From contig NZ_CP015027.1 of assembly GCF_002077155.1 (NCBI RefSeq), forward strand, positions 1,218,501-1,282,500: a stretch of 64,000 nt of DNA, written 5' to 3'. This document shows positions 17,097 to 25,802 of this stretch, one piece after another. The stretch comes from Sporosarcina sp. P33 (GTDB lineage: Bacteria > Bacillota > Bacilli > Bacillales_A > Planococcaceae). The stretch's first letter is position 1. Each line of letters begins with the position of its first letter. The translations under genes were made by a program, and so were the position numbers. The notes under the pieces were generated by a model that made no database searches, was not told where the DNA came from, and saw only the letters and a program-made list of their open reading frames with translations.

Positions 17097-17582
17097 ATGA
17101 AATTATTTAAATGGACAGGCCCGTTGGAAGAAGCAGGAAATCTGCCGGAAGAAACCCGTGTGTCTTTGATGAATAATGACGAAGAAGTGCTTGTATTGCA
17201 AGAAGCGGAAACGACATCGCTCGACAATGCGGTTGAATACGAAATTTTAGACCAGAGCGGTGATTTGCCTTCAGGACGTTTTGCCGTTTTGAATAATATT
17301 CCTGTAACAGAAGAAGGCCGTGAAATTTTTGAGCAGCGCTTCAATAACCGGGCACGTCTGATTGAAGCGGAGCCGGGCTTTGTTGCGATTCGGGTACTGC
17401 GTCCTGTCAGCTCCGATACATATGTAATTCTGACGATGTGGGAAGATGAAGAGTCATTCCATAATTGGCAGTCCTCACAGGCATACGGTAAAGCACACGC
17501 GAAACGCGGCACAAAAGAAGGTGTCGATCAGCGCCCTAATATCTTCCCAAGGCCTTCTTTTGTAACGACTTATAAAAAATAA
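17097..17582 (+). CDS. hmoB: Heme-degrading monooxygenase HmoB-like
   Basis: This 161-residue protein has a C-terminal ABM (antibiotic biosynthesis monooxygenase) fold. Conserved segments FAVLNNIPVTEEG, EPGFVAIRVLRP, SDTYVILTMWEDEESFHNWQ and the C-terminal RPSFVTTY match remembered B. subtilis HmoB (YhgC), which opens the heme ring to release iron. The ATG at 17097 follows GAGGTG; the frame extends upstream through the promoter and is not used. Monocistronic, or weakly linked to the following DUF3231 gene 67 bp downstream. Confidence 0.9.
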   Translation: MKLFKWTGPLEEAGNLPEETRVSLMNNDEEVLVLQEAETTSLDNAVEYEILDQSGDLPSGRFAVLNNIPVTEEGREIFEQRFNNRARLIEAEPGFVAIRVLRPVSSDTYVILTMWEDEESFHNWQSSQAYGKAHAKRGTKEGVDQRPNIFPRPSFVTTYKK

Positions 17583-17649
17583 CGTATAAAAAAATGATAT
17601 CTGCAGAGACTACTTCTGAATACGAAAACAATATGAGGAGTGAGTTTCT

Positions 17650-18147
17650 GTGGGTATTTTAGATGGTAATCCAAAAGATCAACCGTTGCATTACGGGGAG
17701 ATTACAGCTATTTGGTCATTTATGGGTGCAAACAACGGTCTTATCAGCGGCTACGAAGCCTTCGTTAATCATGCGGAAGATCCAGAGTTGATCCGGCTGC
17801 TTCAAGAAGCGATTAAGATGATGAAAGCGGAAAATAAGGACTTCGGTAAAGTGTTGAAGTCAAATGGCATCACGCCTCCGCCTTCTCTGCCCGAAAGACC
17901 CGAAGCTAACGCAGAGGATATCCCAGCCGGCGCACGCTTTATGGATCCGGAAATAAGCGGAGCCATATCGATTAACGTAGGACAGGGCCTCGTTTCATGC
18001 AGTATGGCAATGGGTCAATGTCTGCGTGAAGACGTGGCGGCAATGTTTGCAAAATGTCATATGGAAAAGACTGCATTCGGCGCTAAATTGCTGAGCCTGA
18101 ACAAATCAAAAGGATGGATTATCCCTCCGCCGCTTCACCTGAACTAA
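17650..18147 (+). CDS. DUF3231 family protein, single-domain form
   Basis: A 165-residue helical protein with GTG start (GAGGAG upstream) shows DUF3231 features: LHYGEITAIWSF near the start and the PPSLPERP turn after the second helix. Most DUF3231 proteins of spore formers are about 330 residues with two such units, so this is a half-length member. The ferritin-like/CotF-like four-helix fold is suggested by family; role unknown, possibly spore related. Confidence 0.8.
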   Translation: MGILDGNPKDQPLHYGEITAIWSFMGANNGLISGYEAFVNHAEDPELIRLLQEAIKMMKAENKDFGKVLKSNGITPPPSLPERPEANAEDIPAGARFMDPEISGAISINVGQGLVSCSMAMGQCLREDVAAMFAKCHMEKTAFGAKLLSLNKSKGWIIPPPLHLN

Positions 18148-18154
18148 TCACTGC

Positions 18155-18192
18155 AAAACTTCGCTGACCGTCTATCGTAAGCGGAGTTTTTT
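18155..18192 (+). terminator. Terminator after the DUF3231 gene
   Basis: AAAACTTCGCT...AGCGGAGTTTTTT hairpin (one G-T pair) immediately after the stop, with U-run on the plus strand. Confidence 0.75.
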
Positions 18193-18272
18193 CATGTATA
18201 AAAGCTTTGTTTCTGCTCACTCTAATCACGTGGATGAAAATCGTCTAACAACACAAAAGGACGGGGATTCTT

Positions 18273-18431
18273 ATGAAGAAGCAGGAACGAAAGCAGCGGA
18301 AACAGCATTCTCAGAACGAAAGAACACAACAGCCGGAAAACGTGGAGTTTGGCGAAGAATTTACTTTTGATGAGAAACGGCAGCAGCCAGACAGCATGCC
18401 AAACAAAGAGCGGCGGAACCAAAGAAAATAA
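18273..18431 (+). CDS. Small hydrophilic protein
   Basis: A 52-codon frame begins MKKQERKQRKQHSQNERTQQ and ends NKERRNQRK. It has a ribosome binding site (AAGGACGGGG) nine bases before the ATG and is followed within two bases by a strong bidirectional terminator, both arguing that it is expressed. The composition (Lys, Arg, Gln, Glu, no Cys or Trp) resembles small spore-core or YfhD-type proteins of spore formers. No family recognised; the opposite-strand frame is a shadow. Confidence 0.6.
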   Translation: MKKQERKQRKQHSQNERTQQPENVEFGEEFTFDEKRQQPDSMPNKERRNQRK

Positions 18432-18432
18432 G

Positions 18433-18487
18433 AAAAAAGAGTTATTCAAGAAGTCATCTTTAGACTTCTTGGAATAACTCTTTTTTT
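18433..18487. terminator. Bidirectional terminator between the small gene and the ger operon
   Basis: Long stem AAAAAAGAGTTATTC-AAGAAGTC / GACTTCTTGGAATAACTCTTTTTTT between convergent units. Confidence 0.9.
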
Positions 18488-18525
18488 ACTGCGGATGATG
18501 AGGATATGCGACAGCTTCGCAATGG

Positions 18526-19650
18526 TTATTCTATCGACCCTGTCCCTTGCAGAGCCACATCTACATGGATTGTAAATTTCATATCCGGATACACTTTTTC
18601 CCATTCAGCAAATAAACCTTCTTTATGAAGACGGGTAATACGAAAACGCAATCCAAACCCTACAGGATCCAGTTTCTCTTCTTGCATTTCAGTCAGGAAA
18701 TGTTTGATTTTCTTTTTCATTTCCTTTGATGCCAGACGATTATATTCCTCTAAATTTGAAAGCAGTATTTTCTTGTTCGCCTCTTTTATAACGCCCTTTA
18801 TTTTGAAGTGCATTTCTATGGCATCAGGCGTTGTATTTCCATTCTTAGTAACAAAGCGATAGTTCATCTTACTTTGGCTAACATCTATTAACAGCTTAAG
18901 ATCCTCGTCTTTAACCAAATACGTAAGTCCTGATGCACCTTTCAGCAATGAATTATAGTATTTCGTTTCAACGGTGGATAATACTTTCGGATCGCTCTGG
19001 TGATCAACAACAACTGCATTATTCACTATTAGTTCATCATGTTTGTCATTCGTTTCAATTAACGGCAGCACCGGATTAATACCTTTTGCCAATACTTCCC
19101 TTCTTAATTGAAATAAAAAGGTAGTTACAATAAACGGACTTTCATTTGCAGTTCTTCCGAAAAAGTTGAATAATGCAACCGATGCGGGCGCTTCTGTCGA
19201 AGGCTCCACTTTTAAAACAGTTTCCGCCGAAGGTCTGGCGCCTGCAACGTACGCAATTAATTGGATATCTCCCCGTCTAATAAAGTAATCCATAAATGAT
19301 TGCATATGATTCGTCAATAATTTTTCGTTGACGATTATCGTTTTCATATGACCAAGCTCCAATACTTTATCCACATGTGTTTCCAGCATCCGAATAGCTT
19401 CACCCACCGATTCTCCTTCACGGGAAAGATAGGCGTAACTCGGCTTATTGCTCTCTTTAATCGCTCCGAATGGAAGGGCAACTTTCAGTGTGACTTTATA
19501 TCCGTTTTCCAGATGTTCAGCCGGGTCAATCGCTATCGCGGAGACAAATAGAAGCTTATCAATATCTTTAAATGCACAACCTGACTGCAGTAATACACTG
19601 CTCATACACAATATGACAACAAACCATTTAGTAATTAAGGGAAGTTTCAT
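18526..19650 (-). CDS. Spore germination receptor lipoprotein, Ger(x)C family
   Basis: C subunit of a GerA-type germinant receptor: a lipoprotein with signal peptide and lipobox LLQSGC (Cys25), 374 residues. Family markers are FVSAIAIDP after the signal, the GESVGEAIRMLE segment and FRITRLHKEGLFAEW near the C-terminus. The start overlaps the end of the B gene by four bases. It would sit on the outer face of the spore inner membrane with the A and B subunits. Confidence 0.93.
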   Translation of the reverse strand: MKLPLITKWFVVILCMSSVLLQSGCAFKDIDKLLFVSAIAIDPAEHLENGYKVTLKVALPFGAIKESNKPSYAYLSREGESVGEAIRMLETHVDKVLELGHMKTIIVNEKLLTNHMQSFMDYFIRRGDIQLIAYVAGARPSAETVLKVEPSTEAPASVALFNFFGRTANESPFIVTTFLFQLRREVLAKGINPVLPLIETNDKHDELIVNNAVVVDHQSDPKVLSTVETKYYNSLLKGASGLTYLVKDEDLKLLIDVSQSKMNYRFVTKNGNTTPDAIEMHFKIKGVIKEANKKILLSNLEEYNRLASKEMKKKIKHFLTEMQEEKLDPVGFGLRFRITRLHKEGLFAEWEKVYPDMKFTIHVDVALQGTGSIE

Positions 19651-20744
19651 GACCTTGCCCTCCTGTTCACCAGCAGCATGAGTATCATCAAACCGACAAA
19701 TACGATTGGAATTAACTGAAAGAAATACTGACTGTAAAGAAATAAATCATAGTCTGTCACTTTTAACGTTATAAAAAATGCGGCAGTCCAAAACACTATA
19801 ATTACTGCTGCCATACTGCTGTACTTACGAATACCTGCACTTAACTTTTCCATGCCGAATACACTTTCAAACAGCTTATATGCAACATGCCAATGCAGAA
19901 TAATATTTAAAAATGCCACGGCCAGGAAAAGAATTAAAAAGATAAAAACTACACGCTCAATTACTCCATACTTCATCCGAATGGAATCACTGGTAAGAAT
20001 CCATGGATAAAGAATATTTTCAATATCATCAAATCCTAATACGCCTATTGGAATAAAGTAGCTTGTGAAGACTGTAAACGTGCCCAAAGAGAATACAATC
20101 AATGCTTGTTTTATGCCAAATTTCATTCTTTTCTTAAGTAATGAATTGAAAATAATTATATCGAATGCCCCAACAAAATAGAATGCTGTAGTGGAAAACA
20201 CAAGATAACTTGGCGGATTGTCAATATACGTCATAGCCAGCACAACATAATCCCAATTCATTTGTTCTGCAAAGTAAATCTTCACCACATAATACACTGC
20301 AACCGGAAAAAACAAGATAAAAACGAGTTCAAGCATATATAATACGTTTCTGCTTTGCATGATTAAGCTATAACTGATTACTATGACAAACATCGAAATG
20401 ACTGTATATACCGACATTTCGGGCGTCAGAAATCGCAGAAGAATATCAATATACGTAATTAACGTCTGAAAACCTGCAGTGTACCAAATACCGCCAAGGA
20501 AAAGCAGGACCGGAACTTTAATCCATCCGCTAACATACTGCGTCAAAATTTCAGGCAAACTTTTTCCAGGAAACGCTTTGAGCGAAGTAATTAAAGCCCA
20601 ATTCATAAATACTCCAAAAAACAATCCCATAATAATTGCAACAATCGCCCCGTCTTCACTTTTACTGAATAAGATTCTGGGGCCCGCAGCAATAAGATTT
20701 GCGGCCATATTGGATAACAGCAAAAAATAAACAAAGCGGCTCAT
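19647..20744 (-). CDS. Spore germination receptor permease subunit, GerB family
   Basis: This 365-residue, roughly ten-helix membrane protein of the GerB/APC-like superfamily, begins FVYFLLLSNMAANLIAAGP with GKSLPEILTQYVSGW in the first third. GerB subunits bind or transport the germinant signal (amino acid or sugar). The gene is translationally coupled to the A gene before it (ATGA) and to the C gene after it. Ligand specificity cannot be predicted. Confidence 0.93.
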   Translation of the reverse strand: MSRFVYFLLLSNMAANLIAAGPRILFSKSEDGAIVAIIMGLFFGVFMNWALITSLKAFPGKSLPEILTQYVSGWIKVPVLLFLGGIWYTAGFQTLITYIDILLRFLTPEMSVYTVISMFVIVISYSLIMQSRNVLYMLELVFILFFPVAVYYVVKIYFAEQMNWDYVVLAMTYIDNPPSYLVFSTTAFYFVGAFDIIIFNSLLKKRMKFGIKQALIVFSLGTFTVFTSYFIPIGVLGFDDIENILYPWILTSDSIRMKYGVIERVVFIFLILFLAVAFLNIILHWHVAYKLFESVFGMEKLSAGIRKYSSMAAVIIVFWTAAFFITLKVTDYDLFLYSQYFFQLIPIVFVGLMILMLLVNRRARS

Positions 20745-22156
20745 GAATCATCCGCCTTCAATTCTTCCCGGCGGTTTTGCCAGAACATCCGTAAATACGG
20801 CTCACCGTAGCTGTCTTTGTTAACTAAATACAGCATCAATCCCAATAATCCTAGCAGTGCACCCGCCAAACCAAATACCGTCGTATACAGTAATAATAAA
20901 AAACGGCAGACCCTGATGGCATAACTCATTTCACTGATCGGTATAACGAATGTAGAAATTGCCACCAATGACACGACAATCACCATAATATTGGAAGTCA
21001 AGGCAGCTTCTACTGCAGCGGTTCCGAGTATCAGTCCGCCGACTGTGGTAGCGGTCGCACTGATCGCGTTTGGCAGCCGTATGCTCGCTTCCGTCAACAG
21101 TTCGATAAATATCAGCATGAAGAATACTTCAATAAAAGACGGATACGGTACGCCAATTCGGCTGGCTGCCACGGTCAGCGCGAGTTCCGTTCTGAAAATA
21201 TCCGGTGTATAGGATGTCACTGCTACGTATAACGCAGGCAGCGTAATACAGGTAAACAGCCCTCCATACCGAAGAGAACGAATTAATATCGAAACCCAAA
21301 ATGGATAGTATTCATCTTCCATAGACACCATAAAATCAAAAAACACTACAGGTGCAATTATGGCATGCGGACTTCCATCCACCATGATAACGACTTTACC
21401 TTGCGCCACATTGTGAAGAATCCGGTCTGGTCGTTCAGTCAGCATACTGGTGGGAAATAAACTGTATTTCTGGCTATTCAAGTAATATTGTAAATCCCCC
21501 GAGGCCTGAACCAGCTCGACTTCCAATGACTGAATTCGTTCCCTGACTTTTTCTAAGCGCCCTGGATGCACTTTTCCTTCGTCATAGACTAATGCGATAT
21601 CACGATTCGAAATATCATTCAACTGCATCGGTTCAATAACTAAAGACGGTTTATGATAGCGTTGCCGAATCAAATTTATATTTGTTTCTATACTCTCACT
21701 GAGGCCAAGCTGGGGTCCATGAATTGTCGGTTCCATAATAGCATCCTGGACTGTATTCGCCGCTACTAATTTTAGTTCAAGTAATGTGATTTGCTTATCC
21801 ATCATCACAAAAACATTGCCCTTCGTGATTTCGATTAGCACTTCCTGATCCCCTGTCGGCATTTTGGTATCGTATGGCAGTGATTTTATATATTCTGAAA
21901 AACTATGTTCCTGTGACATCTCATAAAAAGGCTTAATCAGGATTTCCTGAAGCTGAGCCATATCTACCACGCTTTTTAAATACAGCAAATGAACAACTTT
22001 TTCTTTGCTTTTCAATGTCTTTTTCACTATATCAGCAGAAGGTGCCAATCCTTTGACAAGCCGGTTAAAATAAGCCGGCATTTCTGTTTGTCCCGTTAAT
22101 TCATCCACACTTATCACTTCTTTCTGATCACGCTGATTGAATTTCAGTTTGTCCAA
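20741..22156 (-). CDS. Spore germination receptor subunit A, GerA family
   Basis: This is a 471-residue GerA-family protein: a hydrophilic N-terminal half with two subdomains (about residues 1-250; GKVVIMVDGSPHAIIAPVVF marks its end) and a C-terminal half with about five membrane helices (SIRLPNAISATATTVGGLILG region). First gene of the gerA-gerB-gerC operon. Expected expression is in the forespore under SigG, but no convincing SigG promoter could be picked out in the short upstream region shared with tatA. Confidence 0.93.
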   Translation of the reverse strand: MDKLKFNQRDQKEVISVDELTGQTEMPAYFNRLVKGLAPSADIVKKTLKSKEKVVHLLYLKSVVDMAQLQEILIKPFYEMSQEHSFSEYIKSLPYDTKMPTGDQEVLIEITKGNVFVMMDKQITLLELKLVAANTVQDAIMEPTIHGPQLGLSESIETNINLIRQRYHKPSLVIEPMQLNDISNRDIALVYDEGKVHPGRLEKVRERIQSLEVELVQASGDLQYYLNSQKYSLFPTSMLTERPDRILHNVAQGKVVIMVDGSPHAIIAPVVFFDFMVSMEDEYYPFWVSILIRSLRYGGLFTCITLPALYVAVTSYTPDIFRTELALTVAASRIGVPYPSFIEVFFMLIFIELLTEASIRLPNAISATATTVGGLILGTAAVEAALTSNIMVIVVSLVAISTFVIPISEMSYAIRVCRFLLLLYTTVFGLAGALLGLLGLMLYLVNKDSYGEPYLRMFWQNRREELKADDS

Positions 22157-22305
22157 TCCTTGGAAACTTTAATCATTTATAAATTTTCTTTTTGCCATTT
22201 TCTTCTGAAGTGAAAAGTTGTATATATCGTGTTTCAGATGAACAAAAACCGGTTATTATACAGATAAAGACTGTTTCTTACGCGCGAAGAAGAGGAGGAG
22301 TATTT

Positions 22306-22503
22306 ATGAATTTGGCTGCAATTGGAGTTCCCGGATTAATCATTATTTTAGTGATCGTTCTAATTTTATTCGGCCCCCGCAAATTACCTGAGGTGGGATC
22401 AGCTGTAGGTAAAACGCTGGCAGAATTTAAAAAGTCTGCAAAAGACATCATGGACGATGATGAAGAACCGAAGAAGATTGAAACTAAAGAGCAAGTGAAA
22501 TAA
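22306..22503 (+). CDS. tatA: Sec-independent translocase protein TatA
   Basis: TatA forms the twin-arginine protein-export pore. The 65-residue protein has a short N-terminal membrane helix, the [10 protein letters not shown] hinge, an amphipathic helix ([16 protein letters not shown]) and an acidic tail. The ATG at 22306 follows GAGGAGG; the open frame upstream has no ribosome binding site. tatC is not adjacent, so this is a solitary tatA or a second copy. A terminator follows. Confidence 0.93.
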   Translation: MNLAAIGVPGLIIILVIVLILFGPRKLPEVGSAVGKTLAEFKKSAKDIMDDDEEPKKIETKEQVK

Positions 22504-22520
22504 TTAGTTGTTGTTACAGC

Positions 22521-22551
22521 AAAAAAGCCAATCGCATGTGATTGGCTTTTC
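22521..22551. terminator. Bidirectional terminator between tatA and sigL
   Basis: AAAAGCCAATCGCATGTGATTGGCTTTT stem between convergent genes. Confidence 0.85.
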
Positions 22552-22557
22552 CCCTTG

Positions 22558-23838
22558 TTATAAGATTGACTTTCTTTTACTGGATGGGGGAATCTGCAAT
22601 TCTTCCCGGTACTTACTGATCGTCCTGCGTGAAATTGTCACTCCTTGCTCCTTCAAGAAATAGTCGGCAATTTTTTGATCGGATAAAGGCTTTCGCTTAT
22701 CTTCATCTGCCACGAGTGCTTTCAGCGCTGCTTTGACAGACGATTGCGAAACACTTTCTCCGTTTTGTGCTGCCAGCTTGGACGTAAATAATGAACGCAT
22801 TTCAAAAGTTCCCGCTGGTGTTTGTATTACTTTATTCGACACCGCCCGACTGATTGTCGATTCATGCATTTCTATACTGTCTGCAATATCTTTTAATGTC
22901 ATAGGCTGTAAAGCTTCACGGCCTTGCCGGAAAAATGTTTGCTGTTTTTCCAGAAGATCCGTGACGATACGGATCATGGTAGTGCGCCTCTGTTCTATAC
23001 TCGTTAATAACCATTGCGCTTGTTTATGATAGCCTTGCAGGTAGTTAGAAAGTTCAGACTTCCCTTTCAGTGAAGATACATATTCCTTGCGCAGACTGAT
23101 CTTTGGCAGTTCATGATCATTCAGATGAAACGTCAGCTTGCCTTGTTTTTCTTCTACGATCACATCAGGAACCATAAATTCCGTCTTTGTATTTGCAAGC
23201 TCCGGGCATGGTCTGGGATTCAGCGTTAATAAAAAGTCATACAATTCCTTCACGTGAGGCATTGTGATATTCATACCTGTCGCAATATCCTGCCATTTCC
23301 TGTCCGCCACAAGCGGTAAATAATCCGCAATGAACGTTTCAGCAAATTCAGGGCAATCCTCGCTCTGCCTGGCCTGCAGCAGCAGACATTCCCGCAAATT
23401 GCGCGCACCGATGCCAGGGGGACCAATTTGCTGCAGCAATTCAATTCCTTTTTCCACTCCCGTAACTGACTGCATTTCTGCTGATAGATAGCCGTTGTCA
23501 TCCAGGCTGTGAATCAGCCGCTTCAGAAATTGCTTCGTTTTCTCATCAGGAAAATTGACATTTATCTGTTGAATCAGCTGGTCACGTTTCCCCTCTTCAT
23601 CCTGCTTCACCCATTCTTGTGAATCAGATTCTGAACTGGCATACGATCGGGTGATCCGTTCCTCAAATGAATGATCTAGTTTTGGCTCTGTTAATTCAAT
23701 AAGAGGATTTTCCAGTTCCTGCTCCCGAATATATTGTTCCAAGTCATATGTGCATAATTGCAGCAACTCAATAGCCTGGCGAAGCTCTGTTGTCATGTGC
23801 AGACCCAACTCCTGCTTTTGCCGAAGGACCATCTCCAT
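22558..23838 (-). CDS. sigL: RNA polymerase sigma-54 factor
   Basis: SigL (RpoN) directs transcription from -12/-24 promoters with enhancer-binding activators. The 426-residue protein has the Gln/Leu-rich region I (LGLHMTTELRQAIELLQL), a core-binding domain, a helix-turn-helix (SIEMHESTISRAVSNK) and the RpoN box near the C-terminus reading SRRTISKYRE in place of the usual ARRTVAKYRE. It is a single-gene unit. In Bacillales SigL governs levan, arginine, branched-chain amino acid and acetoin catabolism. Confidence 0.95.
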   Translation of the reverse strand: MEMVLRQKQELGLHMTTELRQAIELLQLCTYDLEQYIREQELENPLIELTEPKLDHSFEERITRSYASSESDSQEWVKQDEEGKRDQLIQQINVNFPDEKTKQFLKRLIHSLDDNGYLSAEMQSVTGVEKGIELLQQIGPPGIGARNLRECLLLQARQSEDCPEFAETFIADYLPLVADRKWQDIATGMNITMPHVKELYDFLLTLNPRPCPELANTKTEFMVPDVIVEEKQGKLTFHLNDHELPKISLRKEYVSSLKGKSELSNYLQGYHKQAQWLLTSIEQRRTTMIRIVTDLLEKQQTFFRQGREALQPMTLKDIADSIEMHESTISRAVSNKVIQTPAGTFEMRSLFTSKLAAQNGESVSQSSVKAALKALVADEDKRKPLSDQKIADYFLKEQGVTISRRTISKYREELQIPPSSKRKSIL

Positions 23839-23944
23839 AGCAGTTCCCTCCTAACGTACATTATTTTTAAAGATAACAATTGGATGCGCTTTCATTTATA
23901 TTCATCTATCATATCATGCTTTTCATCTGTTGATAAAATTTTTT

Positions 23945-23979
23945 AAAAAAACAGCAAGGAAGCCAGTGCCCCCTTGCTG
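23945..23979 (-). terminator. Terminator of wrbA
   Basis: AGCAAGG...CCTTGCT stem directly after the wrbA stop, followed by a U-run on the minus strand. Confidence 0.75.
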
Positions 23980-23983
23980 CGTT

Positions 23984-24604
23984 CTATTCATTCCACCTGT
24001 TGCGTCCCTGTTTAATCCAAGAGGAAATAGTAACTGTACGCGCTCCCTGGTACCTTACCGCACTTTCTGCATCTTTAATCTGATGATGTTCTTTATCCAC
24101 TGTTACGCTGGTTCCGTATGGGTTCCCGCCAGCTAAAAATATCGAAGGATCAGAATAACCCGGCGCTGCAATAATTGCACCCCAATGCATCATTGTCGTG
24201 TAAAGTGCCTTAATGGTCGATTCCTGACCGCCATGCGGATGATCAGCTGAGGACATTGCACTGACTACCTTATTAACCAGCTTGCCTTGTGACCAAACTT
24301 CTCCTGTCCCGTCTAGATATTGTTTCATCTCAGATGGAATATTTCCAAATCTTGACGGCACACTGAAAATGATTGCATCTGCCCATACCAGATCCTCGAC
24401 CGTCGCTATAGGCACATCTTTCGCTTTTTCTCTATGCGCTTTCCAGGCTTCATTTTTGTCAATTACATCTTGTGATGCCAATTCCTCCACACGCAGCACT
24501 TTTACTTGCGCACCGGCCTGCTGACCGCTTTCCGCTGCCCATCTGGCGAGCTGATAATTCGTGCCTGTCGCACTATAATATATAACTGCTAAATTTACAT
24601 TCGC
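23984..24604 (-). CDS. wrbA: NAD(P)H:quinone oxidoreductase, WrbA-type flavoprotein
   Basis: A flavodoxin-fold protein whose FMN phosphate loop is visible as YSATGTNYQLA and which carries the WrbA hallmark FGNIPSEMKQYLDGTG plus SSADHPHGGQEST. It reduces quinones by two electrons, protecting against redox cycling. The GTG at 24604 (MANVNLAVIYY) has GGAGGG eight bases upstream; 17 additional upstream codons are open but unsupported. The product is 206 residues. Confidence 0.93.
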   Translation of the reverse strand, partial: ANVNLAVIYYSATGTNYQLARWAAESGQQAGAQVKVLRVEELASQDVIDKNEAWKAHREKAKDVPIATVEDLVWADAIIFSVPSRFGNIPSEMKQYLDGTGEVWSQGKLVNKVVSAMSSADHPHGGQESTIKALYTTMMHWGAIIAAPGYSDPSIFLAGGNPYGTSVTVDKEHHQIKDAESAVRYQGARTVTISSWIKQGRNRWNE

Positions 24605-24830
24605 CACCGACGGCTCCCTCCTTACATCTATTGAACAGCCAGCAACTATCCTCATTCGGTCAATAATTGACTGAATGAACCGCTAACTGTTTCCGGCCAA
24701 ATAAAAATCATGCACTTTTTTTACCAATATAGTTTTCTATTCTACTGGAACTAGAGTCCGCTGGTTCCTTATTTCCCATTGGGGCGCTGTTTTATCCGTT
24801 GAACTTGCCCACTATTTATTACTTTACTAG

Positions 24831-24858
24831 TTGTTTTATGTATGCGTTCTCTTATAAT
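24831..24858 (+). promoter_or_regulatory. Promoter of the YczE-like membrane protein gene
   Basis: -35 TTGTTT (24831-24836), 16-bp spacer, -10 TATAAT (24853-24858). The rest of the 24605-24932 gap holds only a short GGAAC/GTTCC hairpin around 24749. Confidence 0.6.
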
Positions 24859-24932
24859 TATATATTATTCATATTTCCTATTCCATGCTAAAATGGATAT
24901 AACGAGTCAGAAAGCTGAGGTCCTTATCCAAT

Positions 24933-25634
24933 ATGAATAGTATTACGAAACGACTCATTCTATATATAACAGGATTATTTTTATTATCGTTAGGTGTCAG
25001 CTTTTCAATACAGGCAAACCTCGGCGTCTCCCCCGTATCATCTTTAGCATACGCGATTTCACTCACTTCAGGATTAACTATTGGGACTACCACTGTATTA
25101 GCAAATATTCTATTTGTTTTTATTCAGATTCTGTTGACAGAAAAACGTATTGGACTGCGTGAATTCATCGTTCAGCTGATAATCGTATTTCTATTTGGTG
25201 TTTTCATGGATCTGACACTGGCAATCGTTCAATTATTGTCTGCTCCTGAAACACTGCTGGGAAGATACATATACTTAGCAGTCAGTCTGTATGTTATTTC
25301 TGCCGGATTGCTGGCCTATTTCACCGCGAAATTACCATTAATGCCTTACGATGCCTTAACGTATGTTATTAGTGACCGATTCAAAATGAAATTTGGGAAA
25401 GCAAAGATCACCAGCGACTTGCTGAATGTAGTATTGGCAGGCATCATCTGTTTAGTATTTATCCATACGCTCGGAGCTATTGGAATCGGTACTCTATTGG
25501 CAGCGTATTTCATCGGAAAGATCCTTGGTTATGCCATGCCTCGTTTCCAGCCCGCGCTTCAGAGCTGGGTACTTACTAGCAAAAAGGATTTGACGGCAAA
25601 AGAAAAAGAATTGCCTGGGCCCCTGCACAAATGA
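24933..25634 (+). CDS. YczE/YitT-like integral membrane protein
   Basis: This membrane protein of 233 residues, with about six helices, begins with KRLILYITGLFLLSLGVSFS and contains LGVSPVSSLAYAIS and MPYDALTYVI, features of the YczE/YyaS family of uncharacterised Bacillales membrane proteins. GAGGTCC precedes the ATG. In B. subtilis YczE is linked to surfactin production through phosphopantetheinyl transferase; a similar role here is not supported by context. A large hairpin follows. Confidence 0.75.
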   Translation: MNSITKRLILYITGLFLLSLGVSFSIQANLGVSPVSSLAYAISLTSGLTIGTTTVLANILFVFIQILLTEKRIGLREFIVQLIIVFLFGVFMDLTLAIVQLLSAPETLLGRYIYLAVSLYVISAGLLAYFTAKLPLMPYDALTYVISDRFKMKFGKAKITSDLLNVVLAGIICLVFIHTLGAIGIGTLLAAYFIGKILGYAMPRFQPALQSWVLTSKKDLTAKEKELPGPLHK

Positions 25635-25643
25635 ACGTATAGT

Positions 25644-25701
25644 ACAAAAGGAGATGTTCCGTAAGTCGAAGCAATACGGCTTCCAGGGCATCTCCTTTTG
25701 T
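25644..25701. terminator. Large bidirectional stem-loop terminator
   Basis: ACAAAAGGAGATG pairs perfectly with CATCTCCTTTTGT, with a second inner stem; it lies between convergent genes and can work in both directions. Confidence 0.75.
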
Positions 25702-25802
25702 GACTGGGAGTTATAAAGTTTAACGCTGCGGATGACTTCTGAAAAAGTTTAGGTTGATGAACGAATAAGGGCTGCCTTACCGCCCACTGTCCTACATGCT
25801 AA

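Noticed and set aside
17039..17512. 157-codon minus-strand frame opposite hmoB
   Set aside because: Shadow of hmoB, which has a clear promoter, ribosome binding site and family match.
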